From: Lasiosphaeria ovina
Lineage: Eukaryota; Ascomycota; Sordariomycetes; Sordariales; Lasiosphaeriaceae
Assembly: GCA_033439765.1 (NCBI GenBank)
Contig: JAULSN010000002.1
Span: 1,488,001 to 1,552,000, forward strand
DNA length: 64,000 nucleotides
Reading direction: 5' to 3'
Made by a program: the position numbers and the translations under genes. The notes beneath the pieces are model-generated. The model ran no database searches, was not told the origin of the DNA, and saw only the letters and a program-made list of their open reading frames with translations. Shown piece by piece: positions 56,180 through 64,000 of the stretch. Positions within the stretch are counted from its first letter, which is position 1; each line of letters starts with the position of its first letter.

Positions 56180-58299
56180 CGCCGCTCAAGTTACGTGGTG
56201 TCCGAAATTTGTAAATCGTGGCAACAGGTTCGCGCTCCTCCCTCCGGCTGAGGAAAAGTAAGGATACTCGTTGGGAGCTTCCAAAGAAATCCGATCTGGG
56301 GAAACGAGGATGGGAGATTTCGTTGTGGTTGGGCGGGCGAGCAGCAAACAACAGAGCCGCACGATGAGGAACCTTGGGGTAAGAATTAAGACCCCCGCTC
56401 TTTGTGGTCAGAACACATCTCCCGCAGGCTACAACCACTAAATTCGGTTGCCAAGATTGGCATCACACCCCGAGATGGGTGCAGCCGGGAGGGTCTTTTG
56501 TGGGTGTTTGCTCTCCGTGTGAACATTCCAGGCGCACTTTGATACCAACCCCCTCCCGTCGAGCAATAGCGTATATGCCGATAGCGGGGCTCAGTGTCCT
56601 CAATTAACGATTCGTGTTGCCTGACAGCCCCTCATCCTTGTAACCATCCGCAAAGCAATATGGATCAGGGATCTTGGGCACTTGATCAGCGCGTGAGCCC
56701 GGTTGATGGGGTAAAATGGTGTTTACCAAAGTAAGGCGTGGAAATGTAGGTGTATTGAGGTTGTAGGTGGAAAAGGCAAAGGTGTGCGCGCGTGCGGGAT
56801 ATGCCCCGCGTGCGCGGCAGTATTATACTGCCTCATCTCACTGCCTTCTACACTGCATAACTCTAGCGTTACCACGTAATCTAACTGTATGTGCACGTGC
56901 AGATGGTGTCTGCGCGGGTGCACTGCCAATTGGCACTGCGTGTCAAATGTGAGGCTATTCCCGTTTCACCGGTGATGGCGAAATGGCTGGTGCATTGAGG
57001 TAATTATCTATTGTTGCATCGCCATACAATGATTACCTAGACAGGAGTGGTGCTCCTAGATTGACATGTAGTACCTGTTACGGCACGGCACAGTAGGCGC
57101 TGTGAACAGGCCTATGAGTGCGTGACCATATTATAACCTACTACGGGTTGCAAGCTTAGTAGCGAGACCATCAGTCAACTGTCCCAGTCCCCTGCACCTC
57201 ACCTGTCCCACCCCACTTTTTTTTTGGTGTAAAGCTCAGCTGGCCTGTCTCACCCCACTTTTTTTATTTGCGCATTTTGATTGGCTAGCCTGGGTAGCGC
57301 GAAATTTGGTCTTGGGGTAAGTCTTGGGAATCTCCCAAGTGGGGACCCCGTTTTACCCTGAAAAAGAGGGGGCTTTCTGGGCTAGGCCCAGAAGGTTGCC
57401 TTACATGCGCCTGCAGGTCAGACTGCCGCGATTTCCGGGCTTGGTCAGGACCTCGAAAATCCAACAGGACCTTTGCCCCTCCAGTAGTTAGCTAGCCAAT
57501 GCACCTTTTCCACACATTGCCTCGCCCACAAATAGGTCTATAAAAGAAGGAGGTTCTGGCTGAAAGCTAGAACCGCAAGGACAGAGTTCACACAACCATT
57601 ATAATCAAGCAGTTTGCAACCCCATCAATTCCACCGAATCCAGTGTGCCGTGTCTCTGACAATAGGAGCACGGACGGGTGACGTTGCCGCTGTCGTTAGC
57701 GACTCCATCGCCGGCTGGTTCTGTCCTATACCGCGTCCTTCTGTAGCATAATATGTGGACGCTATAGGCCTGAAATAGGTGTGATTGGATCTTTTGCTTT
57801 GTTTTAATCATAAGAAGTCTGGGTTAAATATAGAAATGCGGAGCATTTCACGGCCGTGCATATGCACTTCCGCAAAGTGCCACCCTTTGATGCCCAAACT
57901 GGCGATTGAAATTACTGGCGCTGAATCGAGGTCAATGCAATCTCACCGTAAACGCTATATCCCAGGAAACTTCCCTCGCGAAGTCGGCTGCACGGCGCCG
58001 ATAAACCAAACTGAATGCAGCTTCGATCCAGTCACCCGACAGCGTTTTACGAATCCTCCTATCTCTCAGAAGCCAAGAGGTGTGCAGAGCAGTTAGATTG
58101 AGGGTATTCAGTGTGTGAATTGATTGATGTATGGAAGAAGAAAATGCACCTGCGCAGGCAGGTTCGGGGCCCTCAATTGACCCGGTCAAATTGCGTTGGT
58201 CTGTGCCGGCCCTGTTGCAGCCAGGCCTATTTTGGTGTAGCCTTTCTGACACTATCCCATGAAATAAGCGCCTCTCGTCAAGTAGGTGCCACATCATAG
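56180..58299. other. Intergenic region with repeats
   Basis: About 2.1 kb. It contains a small palindrome (56816-56832), two direct copies of a CCTGTCYCACCCCACTTTTT block (near 57199 and 57247), a TATAAAAG box near 57540 without an obvious gene behind it, and MITE copy B. No protein-coding gene recognised. Confidence 0.45.
58065..58250. mobile_element. MITE-like element, copy B (186 bp)
   Basis: Related to copy A (32558-32771): it starts CTCAGAAGCC against TTTAGAAGCC and ends CCTTTCTGAC as copy A does; GAGGGTATTC and GTGTGTG are shared inside. Its flanks CCTATCT and ACTATCC differ at two of seven positions, consistent with an aged 7-bp target duplication. It lies 50 bp beyond the stop of the SnoaL-like gene. 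Confidence 0.7.
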
Positions 58300-58839
58300 C
58301 TACTCCTCCAGACCCATCACCGCAATGTTCCCCGACTGCCAAACCGGCAAGATCTTCAGCCATCCCAATTTCCAATTCCCCTTATCCTTCACCACGGCCG
58401 CTTGCCACCGGTTACCCATCACGTAGAGGTTGCGCGGATTTTGCCTCGGGTCCTCGAGCTGTTTGTGGTGATGGGCTAAGACGTAGGCAGTGAGGTTGGC
58501 ACGGTTCAAGTCAAGAGGCTGGATACGAAAGTTGCCGAGATGATGCGACGTGGCCATGGTCAAGACGCCGAGAAGAGATGACGCAACGACGTCCTGACCT
58601 ACGAGAGGCTCGGGCGCGCCGAGGCCAATGTCGGCGAAGAGGGTACCGTCAAAGATTATGCCTTGGGTGGTGACGGAGCGCATGAGGGTATCATTCTTGT
58701 CGTCAAGGGACTGCCCGAAGGCGAGGACGGTGTCGATGATGGCTTCTCGGTCCGTAAGGCCGGATGAGAGACGTGTTGCGCCGCTCGGGATACCCATGAG
58801 GAAGAGAGGGATGAGGGAGAGGATATGAGAAAGCTTCAT
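58300..58839 (-). CDS. Secreted SnoaL-like domain protein
   Basis: Single-exon gene of 179 residues from the ATG at 58839. The open frame goes further upstream but MKLSHILSLIPLFLMGIPSG is a clear signal peptide. The mature part has the SnoaL/NTF2-like layout: first helix LTDREAIIDTVLAFGQSLDD, then LMRSVTTQGIIFDGTLFADI, ATSHHLGNFRIQPLDLNRAN and LTAYVLAHHHKQ, ending in NRWQAAVVKDKGNWKL. Such cone-shaped proteins are often cyclases, isomerases or simply binding proteins in metabolism; the signal peptide points to the outside or the secretory route. Conserved acidic and histidine positions are present, but a catalytic role is unproven. Confidence 0.85.
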   Translation of the reverse strand: MKLSHILSLIPLFLMGIPSGATRLSSGLTDREAIIDTVLAFGQSLDDKNDTLMRSVTTQGIIFDGTLFADIGLGAPEPLVGQDVVASSLLGVLTMATSHHLGNFRIQPLDLNRANLTAYVLAHHHKQLEDPRQNPRNLYVMGNRWQAAVVKDKGNWKLGWLKILPVWQSGNIAVMGLEE

Positions 58840-59527
58840 TTTTGGGGGCGCACTCGGATTTGCTTTTGAGAGGTATTTGCTGAATCGGGAAACTGGATAC
58901 TGGTGTAGAGGTGGAATATCTAGGGAATTTATCGTCAACATGAAGTCTAATAACTGACAACCGATGCAATACTTCTGAGCTCCTGATAATTAGATGGTGT
59001 TGATTGGTAATGCATTGCTCTCACTGCCCAGGGACCCTTTATTATGTTCAATCTTACCTTTGCCCATATGTGTCTGAATTTGTAAGCTTGAGTCCCCATT
59101 TCGACTCTGTCCACCCTGTAGTTGCGGTGGGGATTTGGAAAGAAGTCTCCGAAAACCAGCAGATCAGCACTAGTGGACCTGCACTGATTGGTAATACACA
59201 TGATTTGACTTCTCCGTGAGCATAAGCCCCTTGCTGTTTAGGGGCATCTAATTTCGCTGTCGGATTCATCCCTCCCCCAGTCCGAGCCCTTAAGCGCAGA
59301 ACTTATCGCTGATAATCTACAAGATGGCCCCGAGCAGTGGCAGGCTGGTTCCGAGTTAGGAATGAATGGCAACGTACCGATACATCCTACATCTTGATTT
59401 TGGAATTGAAGCAAACTGGCGATCTAGACGATGGAGGCCATTCTTTGCAGATTATTTGTTTTGTGAGACGAATCTTGGATCACGAAATTCCCGTTTTCGT
59501 GCTTCGCCCACGTGACATTGCTTACCC

Positions 59528-59602
59528 TGGCTCAGGCTCGGTTCAGCATTGGCTCAAGATTGGCTCAGGGTTTGCTCAGGACTTGCTCAGGCTTGCTCAC
59601 CC
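59528..59602. repeat. Degenerate GGCTCAG minisatellite
   Basis: About seven imperfect head-to-tail copies of units such as TTGGCTCAGG and TTGCTCAGGC, about 10-12 bp each. Confidence 0.7.
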
Positions 59603-59849
59603 TAATTACCATTTTCGGCAGGCTGCGCCACAGCATGCTGAATTGCTTCGGCTCTAGCCAAGTGGCCCAGAATTGGTCCTATATATAAAGATGGCCAAAA
59701 TAGGTCCCTATTCTTGAAAATGGACAGTTTCGCCTTACTTTTTCGTTTGCTAGACTGCTGGAGACTTAGGTTAGCCTCTGTACGCCAAGTCTTACACACC
59801 TACACCTCCTGCAACTACTCCTACTCCCGTTGTTTACCCTGTATATATC

Positions 59850-60001
59850 ACCATCAGCACCCTTAGCGGCACACCATCAGCGCCCTCAGCGACACATCAT
59901 CAGCGCCATTAGCGGCGGCACACCATCAGCGCCCTTAGTGGCACATCATCAGCGCCATTAGGTAGCGGCGGCACACCATCAACGCTATTTCAGCAGCGGC
60001 T
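59850..60001. repeat. Minisatellite, units of about 23-30 bp
   Basis: Six imperfect copies of a unit beginning CACCATCAGCGCCCTTAGCG; some units carry an extra GCG or TAGCGG. Changes between CACCATC and CATCATC alternate along the array. Confidence 0.8.
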
Positions 60002-60103
60002 CATATTCGACGTCAGATCATAGTTATTTCATTTTCCTTCTATCCTATATTGTCTATTTCCATTACTTGACTATTTCTTCAATCTCCTACTTACTTCAAA
60101 ATC

Positions 60104-60597
60104 ATGTCGAGAACTTTTATCGCATTCAAATTATTTCCAGGTCATAATTATGGAGATTTTCGGGTAACGTTAGGTATTATTTACTAAGATAATTCTAATG
60201 GAGAGAAGCTCCTACAACAACCTAGTTTATACGAGTTAATCGAAAAGTACCTCGAGCGAAATTGAGACTCCCTATATGGGCCTACCAACTCAGAAAACAG
60301 CGGCCACATAACGAAAGACAATTCTCAGGTACTATAGAAGGCGATGGTAGAATTGTTAGCTGCTGTTGAGAATGGATGATTCAGGCGGCGTCAGGTGTGC
60401 CAGGAATGAGGAAACGAGATTCAACTGTCCCTAAATAAATATGGCGGAGCCGGTCTACGCCTCACAGAATATGGATTAGGAGCACATTAACGGGCAGTCT
60501 ACCTCCCATCTTTGCCTGTAGCTGATGGGAGGCGGGGGCTGCGTCAGCACCCGAGAAAGACCAATATTGGGATCATAATATGTAGTTTTAGAATATG
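60104..60597 (+). pseudogene. Stop-riddled frame of an unknown, probably transposon-derived protein
   Basis: From the ATG at 60104 (MSRTFIAFKLFPGHNYGDFR) one frame continues for about 160 codons with six stops and no frameshift: TAA, TGA, TAG, TGA, TGA, TAA. All can come from CAA, CGA or CAG by C-to-T change. Readable pieces include EKLLQQPSLYELIEKYLERN, KAMVELLAAVENG and LSLNKYGGAGLRLTEYGLGA. I do not recognise the family. Composition is A/T-rich, unlike the genes around. Confidence 0.5.
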
Positions 60598-60932
60598 CTT
60601 TGGCGTGAGAATTCCTTAAATTCCTAATTAATAGACGTCAGTTAGTAATCACCTCAGTTCTCAGTCCTTACAGCAACGTCAAGGAGACGATATTGCTATG
60701 TTGCGATTCGGCGATTTGCGACAGCTTCAAATACGTCGGCGCAAGCCACCCCCGCACTCACCGTCGACTTGCTCCCGGACTTTAACCCCGCCTGAAGAAT
60801 AACTACCCTTAACCACTTACCAACATCAACGGATATTGGTATTTATATATACGATTAATTTTGTCATAAATCCTTCTAGGTCTCTTGGTTTTTCCAGCAT
60901 CGGGTGTAGCATAGTTAGCACTGGGAACTGGG

Positions 60933-60982
60933 ATTAACGGTGTGCCGTTACGCCACTGACAAAATATATACTTATTACCTAG
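60933..60982. repeat. Dispersed repeat with palindromic end, RIP-like copy
   Basis: Shares TAACGGTGTGCCGTTAC and the next 30 bp with 24498-24549. In the stretch after ACAAAA, six of the seven differences are C-to-T or G-to-A relative to the other copy. Confidence 0.6.
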
Positions 60983-61747
60983 TACTGCGGTTTGGCCCGC
61001 GACCTCCTCCACGTCCGAAGCCGAGGTTGCGTTTGATGGCGGGCGGGGTGTGCAAGAATTGACGGAGGTGGCTGCCGCCAGTAGAATATGGATTAATAAA
61101 AATCTTGGGTACACTTTATCCCGGAGCGGGCGTTGGGAGTCATAACAAGCACCATATGTTCGCTGGTGAACGGCCCAGCTCTTGTGTGTCATGGACCAAA
61201 CACCACCCGTAGGCAAGTCCGAAATATATTGCTCATCGAGAAGTGTCGCAGGCTCGACAGATGACGGACTCGCGCCAGCCGCGGAGGAGCATACTCTATA
61301 CCCCGTCTATGGAAGGGGCCAGGCTTCAGGTCTGCAGCTGCCGTCCTCGTCCTCCCATCGCACCCCGGCGGCGATGCCTCGGCGGCAGGTGATGCAGCCC
61401 TACACTGCGTTCTGGTGCTATCCGTGCCGTCTCTGTGTGCAGGAGCCTAGTGTCTAGAAGTTTATAAGCAACTCTCCGTCTATCTGTTTATCACTCGCCC
61501 TCTCTTACTTCTACTGTCTGGGGATGCGGGCCTTTGTCCTAGGGCGACGGATCCGGGTAAATATCGGTTATAAGACCCTGTATGGTACGTACCGCTAAGA
61601 TATCTACGGTATATCCCGTAGCGTTTCAATTGAGTGCATCCCATTTTACGTGTCTGTGTAAGACGGAGTAGTAAACGTTTCAAAAAACGGTACTTCATCC
61701 GCTAAACTCGATATAGAATCCGTTTTAATTAAGATAAGAGATAAGAT

Positions 61748-61794
61748 GCCACATTTTCATTCGGTGCACTTCCAGAGCCCCATTTTCGACTCCT
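61748..61794. repeat. Short dispersed repeat, copy 2
   Basis: Starts GCCACATTTTCATTCGGTGC; matches 36643-36688. Sequence CATTTTCGG recurs just downstream (61800-61812), so the unit may once have been tandem. Confidence 0.55.
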
Positions 61795-62961
61795 ATATAC
61801 CCTCATTTTCGGCCGCTTTGAGTCCTAGAGACAAGGTTTCTAACCGGTCGCTGGCTTATCTATAGGAGAGCGGACGGGATCCCGAATTTTCCAGTGCCTA
61901 TGGTCGTATGTAGAAGAGATGAGTGCAAATGGCGTTGATAGCGATTACTGGTCTGATGCAAATGGAGGCGATGGAGAAACCCGCATCATTTGACGAATTG
62001 CACCACGGCGAGCGGCCGGCCAATTATGGGCACTTGCGGTAAGTACTAGCAAGTGGAGTCTACATGGTCATCTATTCGCCTGCCAGTCAAATAGATTACG
62101 GTCCCATCGTCGATACCGACCCAGCATCCATGTCTTCAGGCCCCATCCAATCCGACCCTAGTGGGCTCGTCTTGGCGGGGAGGGGGGGCCTTGGGACAGA
62201 AGTGTGGGTGCGGTATGGACGAGGCTCTGACCCAAAAAGACGGAAGTCGGCATTGCCAAGAATAGTTGGGGAAGGGGGAAGGGAAAGCATGAGGATGAGG
62301 ATTGCAGCTCTGGCAGCATTTGCTGCAGCTCAATGCGCCCGATAATTGGTGGGAGAGGGGTTGCAGTCAGCTCAGCCTCCCGGTTCCGATGCAAGCAAGG
62401 ACCAAAAGACCCCCTCCTTCTTGGGACTCTGTTCACCCCCCTTCACCTCTTCCTCTGTGCATAAAACAATTTGTTTCGCCGTCGAATCGATCATCTGGCC
62501 CAAGACAATAGGAACTTGCTCCAACTCCGCGCGGCAATTGTCGTCCAGTGTCGTCTTCTGAGCGATCAAAGTTAACATACCTGCCAGTCACTCCTTCTAT
62601 CGAATCCTTGAGCCTGCCTGGAGCCTGATCACCAATGCACACCCCCGCCATTTCCGAAACCCCCCATTCCGAATGCCCATTCCCAGTTAATGTCAACCGA
62701 GTCTCTGAATGACTTTTGGCGTGGGACTTTCCAAGACGTGAGAGGCCTTATTTCCCTACGGATAGGCCCAAAAGCTTTCTCTAGGAGAGGCAGTAGTTAC
62801 CGGAATCCCCGAAACAGAATAGTAAAGCCCTATCTCTCTCATCTAGATCTCTAGAAATGGGGTGTCCTGGTCGACTTGGGTTATTAGAGTCCACTCCCTC
62901 TTCCGCTCCAAGTACCAAACTAATTGGTTATCATTCAGCGATTGGACTGTAATTATTTAGG

Positions 62962-64000
62962 ATGGACCAACTGGCACCCGGGACTAACAAGCCCTGCTGT
63001 GTGTGCGATCGCAATGTGAGGACCTGGAATTGCGTCCAATGCGCCAACGATGCGTTTTGTGACGAGTGTTGGGTTAAGGAACGCCCCCATAGAGCGGGAG
63101 CGGTGGGAATCGATGGCCGGCCACATGAGAAAGTTGACCCCGAGGTGGTGCAGCGGCTGACGCAAATCTTTGGCCATCACCGGAGCCTGGAAGAGCAGGA
63201 GGCCCTGCACGAGTCCGACATCAACACGACCTGGTTTGGTGTCCTGAAGGGATCGAACCAGCAGTTCCTCCACTACTCAAACCGCCTCATCAACATCATG
63301 CGTGAAAGCCAGACCGGCGATTTTGCCGAGAGATTCCCGCACTTGGTATCGTTTGTTGGCCAGACAGGTGTGTGATTACCACCCTACCCATATTGTGGGA
63401 CTGCTTTTCTCCAGCCTCTTCTGTCTTGTCCCGCATCTCCCCTTTTGGAACCAATGGCTGGTTCCTAATAGCTCACGACCTATAGGTGCTGGCAAAAGCA
63501 CGGTCATCAAGATGCTCATCGACCGGGAGCAGGCTTGCACCAACACGCGGCCGCACCATGCAGACATATTTTCCGCCCCTGTAACTGGCCTCGTCAACGA
63601 CAACATCCCGACCACAGGCGACGTCCACCTGTACTCTGACCCCTCGACATATTCGGGCCGCCGGCCAATTCTCTACGCCGACTGCGAGGGCATGAGTGGC
63701 GGCGAGAAGCTGCCCCGGGGCGTGGCGTGCAAGGAGAAGCTCGAGGCGGCCAAGGCCACCACGCGCGTGGCGAAGAGCAAGCTCCGGAAACCCCTGGAAT
63801 GGGCAAATGGCGCCAAACCGCAGTCCAGAGAATACGCCGTCAAGCGCCTGTACCCGAGGATACTCTACACCTTCTCCGACGTCGTTGTCTTTGTCCTCCG
63901 TGAGGTCAGGTGAGTGTATCGCCGCACGTGGGAACATGTTGCTCAACCTGAGTGAGTGAAGTACTGAACTCGACGCTAACTCACTACCTCCAGGACGTTT
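62962..64000 (+). CDS. B-box-like zinc domain plus P-loop GTPase-like protein, 3' end outside window
   Basis: Exons 62962-63367, 63486-63909 and from 63994; all junctions keep phase. Residues 12-45 form a Cys-rich zinc-binding block (CCVCDRNVRTWNCVQCANDA, then FCDECW and HRAG) like a B-box. The first intron splits the P-loop: FVGQTG and AGKSTVIKML (Gly133-Thr141). A likely DxxG switch motif is YADCEGMSGGE, in the style of dynamin/GBP-like large GTPases; VVVFVLREVR precedes the next intron. Only about 277 residues are in the window, so the G4 motif and the rest are unseen. The ATG at 62962 is the first in frame and begins the zinc block after ten residues. GTP rather than ATP binding is inferred. 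Confidence 0.85.

Larger units (their letters stand above)
58840..60103. other. Intergenic region with degenerate tandem repeats
   Basis: About 1.26 kb. Contains two minisatellites (annotated separately) and a TATATAAAG box near 59680; otherwise no gene seen. Could be the 5' end of an old retroelement leading to the broken frame at 60104. Confidence 0.4.
60598..62961. other. Intergenic region with decayed repeats
   Basis: About 2.4 kb, A/T-rich to 61750. Contains the second copies of two short dispersed repeats. An 88-codon frame at 61191-61457 has no support. No gene recognised. Confidence 0.4.

Noticed and set aside
57076..57780. Solo LTR of a retrotransposon
   Set aside because: Has a TATAAAAG box and a TGTTACGG start, but no matching end and no second copy in the window.
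61191..61457. 88-codon plus-strand frame
   Set aside because: No motif; lies in a region of decayed repeats.
1..64000. tRNA, rRNA, CRISPR array or operon-type features
   Set aside because: No tRNA A/B-box pair, rRNA block or regularly spaced repeat array was noticed; gene structure is clearly eukaryotic.

Overview
The window looks like nuclear DNA of a filamentous ascomycete, most likely a Sordariomycete. Genes are split by short introns (about 55-120 bp, GT/AG, one GC/AG). Housekeeping proteins are of fungal type (phosphoglycerate kinase, Sem1/Dss1, Iml2). Families typical of Pezizomycotina are present (2EXR, CorA-like, CmcJ-like, DUF7708/NB-ARC/TPR, Zn2Cys6), and several repeats carry C-to-T / G-to-A changes of the kind left by repeat-induced point mutation (RIP). 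I joined exons by hand; where both splice sites and reading phase agree across every junction I treat the model as strong.

Left part (1-29.6 kb), mostly intact genes: an ankyrin protein with a STAND-like N-terminus (266-2607), phosphoglycerate kinase (3603-5029), the proteasome lid subunit Sem1 (5566-6044, minus), Iml2 (7867-10423), a fatty acid hydroxylase/sterol desaturase-like membrane protein (10925-12136, minus), a 1014-residue alpha/beta hydrolase with a long disordered head (15447-18554), a basic hypothetical protein (19870-20511, minus), an RBR-type E3 ubiquitin ligase (22319-23927), a SAM methyltransferase (25529-26284), a proline-rich repeat protein with a broken frame (27048-27945) and a secreted GH16 glucanase-like enzyme (28674-29598, minus).

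Middle part (32-46.3 kb), an accessory region rich in broken genes and transposons: a 2EXR gene split by a 214-bp MITE-like insert, a broken CorA-like transporter gene, a complete 3488-bp MULE transposon with 51-bp perfect terminal inverted repeats and a stop-riddled transposase, a metallophosphoesterase stub, a decayed ankyrin gene, an intact short-chain dehydrogenase (43263-44125, minus), and a Zn2Cys6 regulator cut off by a second MULE relic (44827-46251).

Right part (46.7-64 kb): a CmcJ/GA4-desaturase-like enzyme (46714-47824, minus), an unknown protein with one C-terminal membrane helix (48381-49823, minus), an isochorismatase-like hydrolase (51287-52390), a nine-exon NLR-like STAND protein (52604-56179, minus), a secreted SnoaL-like protein (58300-58839, minus), then about 4 kb of minisatellites and decayed repeats, and the start of a B-box/GTPase-like gene running off the end (62962-64000).

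Most notable: the reconstructed NLR (961 residues), the MITE whose removal with one 7-bp target duplication restores the host reading frame exactly, and the two different MULEs flanking a decayed gene patch. The dehydrogenase, truncated regulator, CmcJ-like enzyme and isochorismatase-like hydrolase could be the remains of a small metabolic cluster, but that is inference.
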